A stretch of DNA of 64,000 nt from Oryzias latipes (taxonomy: Eukaryota; Chordata; Actinopteri; Beloniformes; Adrianichthyidae): NCBI RefSeq assembly GCF_002234675.1, contig NC_019864.2, positions 23,314,582-23,378,581 on the forward strand, written 5' to 3'. This document shows positions 25,501 to 38,108 of the stretch, piece after piece. Below the pieces are notes generated by a model. That model was not told the origin of the DNA. It was given only the letters and a program-made list of their open reading frames with translations, and did not search any database. Both the position numbers and the translations under genes were made by a program. The stretch's first letter is position 1. Every line of letters starts with the position of its first letter.

Positions 25501-28500
25501 AACAGAGCACTTTGTTCACAAAATGCAGGACTGCTTGTGGTTCCTAGAATTAGTAAAAGTACGGTTGGAGGTAGAGCGTTTAGCCACCAAGCCCCTGTTT
25601 TATGGAATAAGCTCCCAGCTCATGTAAGAGAGGCCGACTCAGTTTCTACATTCAAAGTTAGACTGAAAACTCTTTGGACAGGCTTATTGTCAGACTAGTT
25701 AGTATTCAGAGATTATTTAACTTAATGTTAATATTTTTTCATTAAACTTAATAACAATAAATATTTGTTTTAAAAGGCTGCTAGAAGTTGAGGCTGGGGT
25801 AACTATGGTGCACTGGTGTTCTGTCCTCTTTTCTCATCTACTTCTCCCCTCCTTCTCTTCTCTATTTTTGATCATTATTCATCATTTAGTTCCCTCTGTT
25901 TTGTGCAGTGCGATTCATGTACTCTCCGTATTTCCCTCTCCCCTCCTGGGGAGTGGTAGTGCTTCCAGATTCCAGTTGGCTTATCCGTGCTCCTGTTCCT
26001 GACCGTGTACCTCGTCTCTGCTCTTGCTCCTACACCTGGCTGTGGATCCTGCCTACGGCTTGACTCCGCGCCCCCCGCCATCCCCCCAACTTTGGCTGGA
26101 CGAAGCTCGTCTGCTGGACTTTAAATATGTAGTTGTAGTGTTAGATACTTTAATTCTTCTCTATGAGTTCTGTTAAATCGCCTGTCCGTCCTGGTGGAGG
26201 ATCCCTCCTTCATGTGGGCACCCCTGAGGTTTCTTCGTTTTTTGCGGGATTTTTTAGGAGTTTTTCCTTACCGCGAAGGGGGGTCAAAGGGCAGGGATGT
26301 CCAGTTTGGCTTAGTCAGTTTGTTAGTTCAATTTAATATTTTCTTATTGAATTCTATGTATTCATGATCCTTTTGATTTTATGTTTAACTTTTTCAATTA
26401 CCTATACGACAGCCCATTGAGACGACTGTTGTTGTGAATTTGGGCTATACAAATAAAACTGAATGAATTGAATGTTCACATCTTTTTGGTTTAAGTCTGC
26501 TCTCTAGTTCAGAAAAAGCCAGTGTGTTGTCATACTGAAGTAAATTGTACCAGAGTTCGTTTGGAAAACATTTTTTGAGGAAATGCACAAACACAGAACA
26601 TCAGTTTGAAATATTCTATTGACTATTAACTGCAAACGGACTCAAATCCACTTAAAAGGCCTCCAGCCTTTTGTTTGGTTTTCCTCCAAAACGACGCTGG
26701 ATCACACTGGATCCTCTCTGTCTCATTAATTCACTCATGGCTTATTTAAGTCACAATTGCCTTACATAATCTAAAAATAAAATTAGACAAACAGCCAGTT
26801 ACATCAGAACAGCACAGTACATAATATGTGCCTCCAAATAAAGTAAATGACATTTGGAGCCTTGTGACAGGCAATTTGCTAAATTTTGTTATAGTCCATC
26901 AATACACTTTAAAATACGGAGACTGAACTTTCCCCGTTTGACCCGGAATTCAAAGCATTCTAGCGGATGCAGTTCTAGATCAACCCCACAGTAGTGTTTA
27001 AATTTCACTGCAAAAAGATTTGATTTGTTTGCTTTACTATTAGACTTCACTGAATGCTTTCCAGTGTGCTGGTCTTGGAAAAGCAAGTGCTGGTATAAAC
27101 ACGCCACAAGCCTTCAGGTTGATATGCAAACACTGAAAGTCATTCTGTCTGGAAAGTCTCTCCGGTTGTGCTGCTCTTCCTTGATCCAAAATAGGATGTT
27201 CATGGGGGCTTTCCATGTGCTGCTCCCAGCTGGGTAATGAGCAACCAGCAGCTTCCAGCATGGAGGGCAGAACAGAGTGGTGTATTGTGTGTGGTGGCAC
27301 AAAGAGTAGATAAGGGCCATTTTCACACTAGCTTAGACATAACCCTGAGGAGCCGCATGTGCTGCCATTAGTCCTGCGTTGATGGGGAGGTTACAACACA
27401 TGAGCAGAAAGAGGGGCTATGTCCATTTAAAATGGAATGAAAATGACACAAAAACAAGAAGGAAAAAAACGTACAATGGTAGAGAAGCAACTAAATCTGA
27501 CTTAAATTGAGAGGTTTCTATAAGTTTGCTTTGGCTTAAGTAAAAGATATTTATCTAATAGAACACAACTGTCCAGAAACTTCTGTTCCAGTTACAGTCA
27601 AGCCCAAAATTGTCCACACCCTTGCCAAATCTTAAATTAAAAGCTGAATATATTTTTCCTGAGAAGACTTCTTGTGCATTCGTGGTACTTTGTAAGAGAC
27701 CCGTCTTAAAGAAAGGGGTCAACATTTGCCTGGACATTGAATAATTTCAGGATTGATTGTATTTCACTGATGACCAATATGTTTTTACAGCCATTTGTCA
27801 ACTACCATATCCTAAAACCGTAACTGTGGCCATTTCTATGCTTGTGTATGATGCAATCATTGTTTTTCTTCCCCTTTGTACATTACTTTTAGTATTGTCC
27901 TTCTCATTTCCTCATCCTCATGCTTGTTTCCAGTTTTTAGACTTCTCTTCTGTCTATATTACACAAAATTAACATCTTTTGTTACTTTGCTTTACTACAG
28001 ACATATCTCTAGTTAGTTTATGAAAGCGAGTCCAATTTGCTTTTTTGTTTTTTGCAAACTGTTTCTTTGAATATAAATGGCTGGCTAATAAATAAGGATT
28101 CTCACCTTGCATGTATACTGCCCAGATGCAACATTAAATTAGTACAAATATATGTAATAGAATGTTGAGAAACAAAACTGAAAACTAATGAAAAAGGCCA
28201 TTTACTCTTTGACTCAGTTTATAGGAAAATCTACGTATTGATCTCATCAAAGCAAAGTTGCATTTTAGACATCCATCCAGTACATAAGAGCTACGAAGAA
28301 TTCAACAAAGTATCAAGGAAGAAAAGGTCAAAAAGAGCAGTTGTTTCAACTCTACCACACAGCAAGTTTTTGCTGTGCCAGCTTCGTCTTTCCATGACGA
28401 AGCAAATTTAACAAACCAAAAACAGACAAATACAATAAAGAGAAACTAAAATGTCAAACTCTGTTGGCTTCTCACTCCGTAGTGAAGCTGCTTCCATGTG

Positions 28501-31500
28501 AAGATGGAGATGGAGGGGAACCTAACCTCTAGACACATCTTAGATTTTGAACCAGAGACAATAAAGTTATTAGAAAATCAGGAAACTTTAACTTGTTGGG
28601 ACTATTTCCATCATTTGTAAAAGAAGAAAAAAAATAAAAACAGCAAATCATCCCCAACGAAACACCCTAAAAGTAAAGATTACATGAACACTCAGCAGAC
28701 CTTGAATCATTATTTTTAACATTATACAATTCAGAAAAAAAAAACTTTTTCCTGTTGCTTCGGTGTTTATAAAGGCTCTGAAATATTATAAAAAATCTAG
28801 TAATTTCTCTCACATTTTCAGAATTGTTCTACTGTTCTGTTTGTAAGTGGTACAACACAGCAAAGTTATTTAAACCTCGAATGTATCGGAGGCCGTGGGT
28901 TCACACCTGCAGTGTGAAGCAGTCGGGCACGCTTACAATAATCTCTCAGAGCAGAAGTTCCTCCTTCAGAACGACACACGCGACCAAATTGGCTCTTTAT
29001 TTCTTTGCGTCTTGACATTTTCTCAAAGTATTATTGCCAACCTCTGTGTGATGGACTGTCGGATGTCTTTAGGCGCACAAGCAGAAACTTCAGTTTGTGA
29101 CCTTTTCCTTTCAAGACATTACCACACATTACCACAATACAGCAGGTTGGTGTACACAATTGCAGGCTACACTAATGACAAAGGCAAACAAATGATACTA
29201 GAATGTGGAACTTTTTCTTGAAATACAACCCTAACCAAACTGGTTGCTGCGAGATGTTATATAACTGCAGGCACTGTTTATCTTCAAAGGCTGGAGGCCT
29301 TGTGGACATTTCTGTCTCTTCAACATCACATGCTGATCATCAAGCATACACACAAAGCAGAGCACACAGTGCGAAGGAAACAGTGAATTAAACATCAGGC
29401 TGTTTATGAGAGCCAGAAATATCAAAGAGACACACAGAGCAGCCCGTGTTTGTGCGTCTGTGTGTGTGTGCGTGTGTTCAGGTTTATGAGTCATCTCTAA
29501 GCCGAGATCACCGAGGGACATCTCTTTCTGTGTGCAGCTCAGGATTACACACTCATCCATAAATACATACATGTGCATATGTGTGGGGACGACCGACAGA
29601 GCCGCAGACTTCTATCCTAATGATGACAGAAGGATATCAACACTCCGAGTCACGTTAGAGAAGGGCAGCTAATCTGCAGAACATGGAAAGGCATTATTGA
29701 GTAATTTAGGCTGACAGGATTCATATGAACATTTTTAGAAGCAGGAACATAAACTAGGAACTAATGAAACATGAGAAACATACTGACAGTTGTGCATGAA
29801 ATGTCTTCATCAGTGCTTGCAATAAAGTGGAAAAAAAACAAAAACAAAATCCCAACTTTTGACCCGTTTTAAATCCATGTTAAATCCCAATGAAGTAACC
29901 ATGCAGCATTAATACACACGTGTGGGAAAAGGGCACACACACTGCCATCATAAAAGATGCAGCACAGTATAGTTAGGTAGTTGAAACCACAAACCCCCGG
30001 TGGGCCCCCCAGCCATTATCAACGCATCTATCATATTACAGAAGAACAGAATGCATGCATCTGTCCGGCTCTCCTGAACACATTCTCTCTGCAATGTGAG
30101 CTGCGAGCATTCGGGTGTTAGGTTCCTCTGCAGAACGTGCCCAGTTGGCTCATGACTGTCGGGTCTGTTGGGACTGACCCAGATAGGCACAATAATCCTC
30201 AACAGATGCACAAATGCACTCAAAGCATGATCCATATGCAGCCACAATCAGATAGCAGCACCTAAACATGGAAGGTTGAACAAATGGGCCATGAAGAAGG
30301 GAGTGGCCGTGTGAACAGGAACCAGCCTTATGGTCACAAACTCTTATGTACATGTATGTAAAAGTGATTGTGGATTTGTAAGACAAAAACTCATCACATT
30401 TAAGAAACAAAAATACTTTAAACTACAATTAAAAGAAAAAATATGCAGCATTTAATTCCCTTAGAAGTGAAAATCCCGCTCTTGTCACTTTTTTGTGGGA
30501 ATTTATAACTGGATAATTTGATTTATACACACTAAAAGCGAAACATTTACAACCCTGATTAGGGAACGGGACTTTACTGTATCCAGCCTCAGGCTACACT
30601 CCAAATGCATTCAGTGTTTTAGTCAGAAGCAGGGCTGCAATGCAGATGCAAGCTTGCAAAATATTTTTTACAAATAATTCCCAAAAACTTGTAGAAAATG
30701 GGAAGTCAGACCAAACGAAGAGTAAAAAGTATAATCTTTTCAATGTTTTGAATTTCTAACCATAACTTTAAAAGCACTATGATTTGATTTGTTTGCTTTA
30801 CTATTAAACTATGATTGTCAAATTTGTTTTAATTAACTTTATAACCATTTAATCTTGTTCACATTTGTTTTTCTAGACATTCTAATAAACCAAAGTCCAT
30901 CAAAAATACCATTTCCCCCCTGATCTGCTCATAGAGAATGGTCACTTTAGTTTGAAAAAAATAAAACATTAAAATATAACTTGATTTCAAAATATTCACT
31001 GTGGACGAAGAAAACTTCTTAAAATCAAATATTTTGAAAAAAACAAACAAACTCATAAACAAAGTCAGAGTAGATTGGTTGATGAGGAACAATCCAGGAA
31101 CTTCAATGCAACACAGCAAAGTTCTTCTAAAACCATTGACCAAAATATAAATAAATGAATGTAAACGTGCATAAAGCGACCAGATGACAAATGTAATCCC
31201 ATAAATACATGTCACTTTCTGTTCGACTTACCAACAGCTGGGGCGTCGTACTCTTCTCCCAACAGAATCTCCGGAGCAGAATACGCCAGCGACCCACAGC
31301 TGGTGGCCAACATGATGCCAGGCTTGAATAAGTTGCTAAACCCAAAGTCTGTCAGCTTCACGGTTCCCTGCTGGGGGAAGAACACCACATTCTCGGGCTT
31401 CAGGTCCCGATGCACCACGTGCAGCCGGTGGCAGTACGCCACGGCTTGGACGATCTGGGCGAAGTGACGCTTGGCGGTTCCCTCGGCCACGCCCCCGTCG

Positions 31501-32454
31501 TGACGGAGAATGTAGTCGTAGAGGTCACCCCCTTCTGCCAGCTCCATGACTAGGTAGAGTGTGGTGGGGGTGTCGATGACCTCGTGGAGCTGAACCACAT
31601 TGGGATGCTGTACCAGCTTCATGCACCTGAATGCAAGACGATGACATTAAAAAGAATGTCTCAAATAATGTAAAGTAGTTGGTCATTTTGAACTAGATTC
31701 ATTGACTGTATAAGAGAACTGGACTGAGTAACCATTTCTCCCTGTGTTCCAAACAGGAAGTACCTGCTGGCTCAAAGTAGCCAAAATCTATTGAGAAAAA
31801 CAAATAAATGTGCGAGCATAACCCTTCTTTCCAAGTTACTTTTTTTTTTTACGTTATTGATCATCCTTATTTTTCATGTCATCTTTTCTGCAGTACAAAT
31901 TACTCTCATTACAAACTGGCCAATCAGATAAAAGTAAGTGGTCTCACATCAAACGTTTGACAAATTTTGTGTAGTCCACTTTTAAGGGGTAGGGGTGTGG
32001 CCTTCCAACAAGCTTCTGATTGGCAAGAGTGCTTGGCATAGAAATGTTTACTCAGACAAGTCATTGCTTACTGACTTTTTCCAACATGGCAACATCTGTA
32101 TGGCAACTTTCATTTGGTTGGAGCTGGAAGTAAATCCTTTCCTTTGGGTGACATCTCATCACTCGGTCCAGTTCTCATGTACAGTCAATGACTACATTCC
32201 AAGTTTCCAGGTCTTTACCTGACTTCCTGTAGGAGGTGGCTCGCCGCCAATACATCAAGTTTTGTCTTGTCAATGATCTTCACAGCCACCAGCTGTCCGG
32301 TGTTGACCTGACGTGCCAGTTTGACCACGGCAAAGTGGCCTCGGCCCAGCGTCCGACCCACGCGGTAGAGCCCACTGAGATCAGCGCGACCGGGACTGCT
32401 CCTCCGTTCCACTAAGCCATCCCCGGCTGAGCTAGAATCTCCAAGGGAGTCCAT
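15894..32454 (-). CDS. snrk: SNF-related serine/threonine kinase (SNRK)
   Basis: AMPK-related protein kinase; family members are activated by LKB1. Coding exons on the minus strand are 32454-32219, 31626-31232, 19399-19258 and 16854-15894, all GT-AG with closed phase, giving 577 aa. The kinase domain spans about residues 30-285: glycine loop GRGHFAVVK, catalytic K59, HRDLKPEN with D153, DFG at 172-174, and T187 in the activation loop ([14 protein letters not shown]), the LKB1-site position. The tail is Ser/Pro/Glu-rich with a run of about 14 Glu. It ends in a PLCEK...CCHVL block that matches the C-terminus of vertebrate SNRK. Human SNRK is 765 aa: the segment after the kinase domain that holds the UBA domain is not found here. 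The third intron is 11.8 kb. It lies next to ano10, as in mammals. Confidence 0.92.
16498..16540 (-). repeat. (TCC)n tract coding for poly-glutamate
   Basis: An imperfect trinucleotide tract inside the last snrk exon, encoding about 14 consecutive glutamates in the tail. It is expected to vary in length between individuals. Confidence 0.7.
17160..17345. repeat. SINE-like fragment (tentative)
   Basis: The phrases CAAAGCCTAAAGCGCTCAC and GTGACCTTATAATAAGAGG resemble repeats that end many fish short elements. No second copy is in the window, so this is weak. Confidence 0.25.
17554..18507 (+). mobile_element. Harbinger-like element, copy 1
   Basis: The right end reads CCTGCAGTGTGAACGTAGCC; the left end is truncated to CTGCAGG. 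At 17828-17990 the plus strand carries a relic frame beginning [13 protein letters not shown], then [19 protein letters not shown] and [12 protein letters not shown]. This is the pattern of the Myb/MADF-type DNA-binding protein of PIF/Harbinger transposons. The rest of that gene and the transposase are missing, so the copy is non-autonomous. It lies in snrk intron 4 (between the last two coding exons). Confidence 0.7.
19965..20515 (-). mobile_element. L2-type LINE 3' end, 5'-truncated
   Basis: On the minus strand this matches the 3' UTR of the LINE at 24.2-26.5 kb: TTTTTAGGAGTTTTTCCTTA, then CCCATTGAGACGACTATTG, then GGGCTATATGAATAAATAAA. Only the tail was copied. It is inverted relative to the larger copy in the same intron. 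Confidence 0.75.
24240..26475 (+). mobile_element. L2-type LINE, reverse transcriptase and 3' UTR, defective
   Basis: Three open pieces (24253-24645, 24590-24922, 25267-25698) carry L2-type reverse-transcriptase motifs: [58 protein letters not shown] and the C-terminal [17 protein letters not shown]. The catalytic block with FDT.DH is deleted near 24630, another deletion follows the LYMLPL motif, and stops interrupt the frame, so it is dead. The 3' end is GGGCTATACAAATAAAACTG followed by TGAAT-type repeats. The endonuclease is missing. Confidence 0.85.
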
Positions 32455-32539
32455 GTTTAAAATAAAAGTACCGAGTTGTTTCTTTTTTCCTCCTCAAAGT
32501 GACTTAGATGACAGAAGTTCCTCAGTCTCGAGTAGAGAC
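32219..32539 (-). other. snrk: snrk exon 2 including 5' UTR part
   Basis: The exon that carries the start codon at 32452-32454 appears to begin at 32539, where the minus strand reads CTTTTCCCTGCCAG then GTCTC, a good acceptor. The 85 bases before the ATG would be 5' UTR. Confidence 0.65.
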
Positions 32540-33429
32540 CTGGCAGGGAAAAGAGGAGACAAACCAGAGACAGAGAAAAAATGTCAGAGGATAATTTTGG
32601 CTTAAACCCAAGGGGGGGAAAGCTTTAGACATGGTCAGCTGCTGCTGATGCCACAATTCTTTAAAGGCAGTGAGCCAAAAGTAGTCCAGAATTCCACTTC
32701 ATTAAACACAGAAGTCAGAACATGTTTAGATTAAGAAGTGAAGACCAGATCACAGTGCAGCACAATGAAAGCAGCTGAGGCAGAAATATTCCGGGTTTCG
32801 TCTCTGTTGTTTTAAAAGCTGCATCTCAAATATCCCCATCAAGCACAAGCAGCGCACCGGATCGATACTGTAATAGTAAACCTTAATGTATGTTTGTGTG
32901 GAAGCACACTTGAACACGTGCTTGCATATCATCAGTTTTGTTCGGTGGTCCAAAGATGGCATTAGAGTCGATTATCTCATCATTTTTTCCTCCCCCAGCG
33001 TAGAAAGTTCAGCAGCCATCTCCATTACCACCTCTGAGCTTAGTCCTCTAGATGAGTTCATTCGCAGAGCTTTCCTTCTGTAAAAACTTAGGCAACCTTG
33101 CACCGCTTGGCTTTGCCCTTCGACCATTTACAGAAAGTTCATCTGCACTCAGACTTTTAGGTCGTTGCTTCGTGAAAGCGAAAGTAAAACAGTTTTCTCT
33201 TTGAGTTCAATCACAGTTTGCCTTATCATTTTAAATTTGAAAGCCAGAAAAACCAGTACTCTCTAGAGTTATCCCTAAATAAAAGTGGATAATTAAACCG
33301 TATAAATGAGCAAAACAAAGTAAAACAACACTCAAGTGAGATGGATTTTTACACAAACTAAGAAGTACCTTGAACATTGATGTCATCCAGAGAGCATAAC
33401 TGTAACTCATTACTCACAGAATTAAGCCA

Positions 33430-33745
33430 GTTCTCCGGTACTTAAAGATTTGTTTGAAAATTGTGTTTTGGGTGTTTTTAGCATATTTATGTGGCTATTT
33501 TTTTTTATAGTGGAGAAATTTTTTAAAGAAGATTAAGCTTAATTTTGCAAATCTAAGCATTTTCATATTGTTTTCCTCGTCTGAGATGGCATCTGGCTCA
33601 AATATGTACGGCTCCAATATTGCTCGCCATTTTTCTTGCACCTGTGCTTTTTAGGTTGGGGTTGTGAGGGGCTTTAATGTAGCGGAGAGTGTGTTAACAG
33701 ATGGATAACAGGAGTTGGGGCAGGGTTGCTTTGGGCCAACAAAGC
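33430..33745 (-). repeat. Acidic-frame repeat, inverted copy
   Basis: The minus-strand copy of the repeat also found at 34.22-34.60 and 48.85-49.22 kb. It keeps the ATGGCGA...GAGCCAGAT..CA...TCAGACGAGG stretch with substitutions. With the next copy it forms an inverted pair about 0.5 kb apart, in the snrk first intron. Confidence 0.65.
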
Positions 33746-34216
33746 TTTTACAATTTATCAAACGATGGTCGGAGCGGGATTTTAAAAAGGCAGCAAATGT
33801 GTGACATTAAGAATGGCGTCCATCATTTAAGTGTGCAGTTAATGTCAACTGAGCTGGATGTCTAATACAATCAACATCTTACTTATAAAACCTGAAATTA
33901 TGCTTTGATCTTTCTTTGATGGCATTTTGCAGAGCTCAAAGTTTGCCTTTCCACTTCCTTTTTGCGGTTTAAAAGACTTGCAGCTGCAGCTTCTTCCTAT
34001 TGATTTCTGTGAAATAACTGCTGTTGTTTGGCACGCCTTTGATAATGTTTCTCACACACACACACAAACATATTCAGCTGTTATTTTATGTCATGATGTT
34101 GCAGTTATGAGGTTGTTGCAAGTCAAAGCCTTTGCATTTGACTTATTGTCAGGATTGAAATCCTAACATTTTTGTTCTTAGCCAAAATCAAAAAGCCATC
34201 TCGTTTTCTAGAACAT

Positions 34217-34600
34217 AGTTTCTGCAGAGCGGCAGTAGTCTATTAGAAATCCACCTCTGAGTTGTGGGCAGGGCTGTTGGCGCTGAGCAACCCCACCCCA
34301 ACTCCTGTCATCCATCCATTAACACACATTCCAGCTAATTTACAGCCTCTCACAACCCCAACCTAACATTAGCAGGGAAACAAAAATGGCGATCAAGCCG
34401 AATATTTTTTGGGCCAGATGCCAGCTTGGACAAAGAAATCGAAGACGTACATTGATCTACTCTCTACAAAGCGATGCATCAGAAAGGAGCGCAGCAGGGA
34501 GCTTATGGCCCCGCCCATTGTAGTTTCTACATCACAAATAAGCTCTTTATCAAACGGCATTTTTCGTCTGCTTCTAATTTAGAAAAAAATAAAAATCTTA
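34217..34600 (+). repeat. Acidic-frame repeat, direct copy
   Basis: Homologous to 48.85-49.22 kb over several hundred bases, including a shared ATGGCGA start (ATG at 34386) and the GAAGACGTACAT and GATGCATCAGAA phrases. The reading frame is degraded here. Confidence 0.65.
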
Positions 34601-35599
34601 TTATTAATATATGTCCATCATCATCACAAAAAGCCTCAAACACAATCCATGTCAGAGTGAGTCTTCAAAATGTTTAATTAGTGTCAATAAACTGCTTTTA
34701 AACTAGCCGTGGGGACATAATAACAGTGAGTTGGTGCTTTTGTATCTTTATGTAAAAGTCCTGGAGCTACAGACAATAAGATTTAAAAAAACAACTTTGT
34801 TTTCAAGTCTCTTGTTTTCAAGATAGTGTTGACCTAAGGCTTCATCTCTGCACCTGAGAAGCTCAGGCTTGAATATAATAGCTTTAAATCTTGTTTGGGC
34901 CTTTTTGATTAATTCTAACCAAGCTCTTTGGCAAAAAAGTTTTGCTACAGTATGCACTCTTGTTTTGAATCTCTCTGGTTTTGTATATAGAAACCTTGAT
35001 TCTCATTGAAACTTGAACAAAAAATCATTTTATTACTCAATGATTTTCATTTGAAGGCATTTCTTTTACTTTACTTTTACTGTTGCACTTAAGAGTCTTT
35101 AACGTGCCATGTATCAAAATGATGTTTTAAGGTATAAAGAACGTTTGTGACACTAAATGCTCATGTTAACTAAGGATTTAACAATTAACATGAGAGCATT
35201 GCCTTTTCTTCAGTAAATCTGGATTTCCTGGCAGCCTAGGCATCTTTAAAGTTGATTTTTATTTTTTGTTTAGTCAATACTTACATCGTCATCACTTTTT
35301 CAGAGAGTCGTATAAATCAGAACATGACTGCAGCCTTTTCCAACACCAACAACCACATTTTCTGGGTCCACACTGACACAGGCCTCGTTGACTTAAACAT
35401 CCACCAACAACATGTCCCGGACTGTTGTGCTTAGTTTATCGCATCATCCCAGCTGAGCTGGACCTCAGGCCAGCTCTTCTCATGGCCTCAACCGGAGTCC
35501 CAAGTTGGCCCATCCTGTCATCCTCGGGCAGCAGCCCGTAAACAAGCAGCAGACCCCTGTGCAGGACCGCCAAACCGCTGCGGGGCAGAGAGGCAGTTG

Positions 35600-35960
35600 T
35601 GACGACACGAACCACCGAGCAGCTAACTTACCGTGTTCGGACGAAAAATTCCCGTAACTGTTGTCCCCGTCATTCCGCTGGCCCCCGCTTGCTGAATTTA
35701 GGCTCGAACGGTACCGTGAAGACGCTCTGTATTAGCGAGCTCCGCGCGGACATACTTTCCTCCCGGGCAGCCGCTTCTCCACTTGGCTCCGACGAATGAC
35801 CGCGTGCCTGTTCCGCGCAGGCTGAGAGGGGAGGGGAGAGGAATTAGAAAAAAAACCGTCGCGCGCGCGCGCGCACCTTCTGACGTCAATTCCATGGTGC
35901 GCGCGGCCGCTGCGCCAAAGGGAGAGACAGCAGCCAGCGGCGGCGCGCCTCTGGTTCACA
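35600..35960 (-). promoter_or_regulatory. CpG-rich snrk promoter region
   Basis: A block dense in CG dinucleotides, in contrast with the AT-rich surroundings, including an alternating GCGCGC run at 35860-35875. A perfect palindromic cyclic-AMP response element TGACGTCA lies at 35881-35888. It sits where the 5' end of snrk is expected. Confidence 0.7.
35632..35860 (-). other. snrk: Probable non-coding first exon of snrk
   Basis: On the minus strand a strong splice donor (CGAACACG then GTAAGTTAGC) ends at 35632 inside the CpG-rich block. It has no ATG-led frame that fits the kinase, so it would be 5' UTR joined to the exon at 32539. The transcription start is a guess. Confidence 0.5.
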
Positions 35961-35989
35961 GAGGGAGTGAGGAAAACAACTGAACGAAG

Positions 35990-38108
35990 TCTGAAAGAAT
36001 TATGTAACTGACGCGTTTTTGTCCTTTTTTTGAGTCAACGCACAGGAATCCAGAACACTGCAGAAACACAAACTCAAGGACGGACTGTGTGTTCACCGAA
36101 TGCTTCATTTTCTGGGAATTGTTTATTTTCACCTAAGGGTTTTTGTTTAATTTTATGATTTTATATATATATATATAAAAATTGGAAATAGAAGCTCCTT
36201 CATTAAGTGTATGGTGTCTGATCCAAAAGTGTAAAATCAGATGTTTTTGGAGTTCGTTTTTTTTCAGGTCTGTGTTGTTTTGCATAATTTTAAAAAAATA
36301 AATTGTTTTTTTGAGACATATTTGTAACTCTTCTGTATTTTTCTTTTCAATTCTGCATCTCTTATACTTTTTTCACATCTCATTGGCAGTTCAGTGTACT
36401 TCCTGCTCATTTTGCCTAATTTTATTTTATTTTATTCTATTTCATTTATTTATTTTTATTTGTGCCAATAAGTCGATTTTAAGGCCCTTATGACATTTAA
36501 AGTTTGATTCTCCTCTGAAGCTGTTTTATCAATTTGTCTATTTATCTAGGTGAATCAATGCACCCAAAATATAGTCTAATGTTTAATTTGATATATTTTC
36601 CTTCAATGTGCAGTTGGGGCTGGATAAGGGATGAAAAACAGTCCAATATATATATATATAAAAAAACGCCTCCCATACTTATTGTACCCAAATATATGTC
36701 TAAGAACAGCCAGATCTGCTCTCGCTGCAGGACATAAGAAAGGTTTCTGTTTATTTCAGAATAAATCAAGGTTTTGTCTTCTTCTGCGCTAAAATTGGTC
36801 TTTCTTCATTCCTTCATGTATTCATTTGTTGTCTTTCTGTATGCTTTGTGGGCTTAAAATGTGGATATTCACAAAGAATACTTGCAGAAATCTGATCGAG
36901 CGTTAATTGAGTTGTATTTGTGTGTATGTTTTACGATGCAAGAGAGTGTGAATAGATTGTGTCTATTCATTAGACTTTGCTTTCATGCTTGAGTGGACTG
37001 GAATTGATTTTAGGGTTTGTGTTTGTAGGTTTGAGGTTTCAACTATTGTTTGACTGAAGCTGCATCAGTCTGCAAGATGATCTCATCGCTGTTGCTCTTT
37101 GTTTGAGCAGCACAGCAGAATAATGGTACCATCTAGTGGTTTATTTCTTGCAGTCTCCCAAACTCACATTCAAAACAAACGAAGGATAAAGTTTTTACTT
37201 TTTTTAAAACATGAATTGCAGATCTTGTGGTGACTTTTTCATAAATTAATCTGTTTTTTCCCCCCTCAAGACTTTTAGGATTTGTATAGTTTTAACAACA
37301 TTACTTGCTACTTTATTCATTTTACATTTTCTACAACATTTACATTATTTTATGCCCTTGACATTTAAGATTAAATGCATATGTTTTAATAGATGCTTGA
37401 AACAACGCATTTAGTTCAAATAAACAAAAAATATAAAAAAAAGTTTTTGTTTTTTACAAGCTTGCTTTTGGCGCCATCTAGTGGCCATATTAAGAATAAC
37501 CATTGGAAACATAACCAATTTGTAATTAGTCATCAGTATTAGGAAATATACAAAAAATTAGGGAATTTATTGGCTATAAAATTAACTAAATATCGGCATA
37601 CACTCATCAAATATCATTTACAAAAATGCAATTAAAGAAGCCAAGAGAAATTTCCAACACCATTTGTCAAGAAATGCAAAAACAGACAGAAAATAACCTG
37701 ACAATTTTTTTCATTATGTTAAACTTCCTTTAATCACAATTAAAGATTAATAAATACATTGTAATTTGTTAAAATTATATATAATACGTTTTAACCCCAA
37801 TCGTTGCAAACAAGTCCCCAGTAGGTTTATCATATTGATGTGCAGATTTGTTAAGATAGCTATTAAAACTGTTGCAAAAACGTTCAACATTTTAAAAAGG
37901 ATTGCGGCCATAAAATCTTCAAATAAAGACCCTAAGTAACAGAAAAAAAACCTACACCTTTGATGTATTTTCAATTTTGAAAGTTTAAGTTTACGTTTAG
38001 TGTGCACGCAAACAATGTCTTCTACTTCAGTTAATTGTGCATTTTCTAATGATAAGTAAAGAAGTCTTACAACAGCAAAACTGAGCTGCATCTCTGCCCT
38101 GCACAGAC
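35990..38108. other. Intergenic region between snrk and the HERC cluster
   Basis: AT-rich, with short TATA runs near 36163 and 36648. I see no exon. A minus-strand AATAAA (TTTATT at 37566-37571) could end the transcript of the first HERC gene. Confidence 0.45.

Larger units (their letters stand above)
19400..31231 (-). other. snrk third coding intron, repeat-rich
   Basis: An 11.8 kb intron between the exon carrying the activation loop and the next kinase exon. Apart from the two L2-type LINE fragments listed separately I find no exon, RNA gene or conserved frame. The stretches 20.5-24.2 and 26.5-31.2 kb hold only AT-rich sequence, a short TATA run at 23758-23774 and a TG run near 29460. Confidence 0.6.

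Noticed and set aside
29430-29480. TG-rich run as Z-DNA or regulatory element
   Set aside because: Short, imperfect microsatellite; nothing ties it to function.
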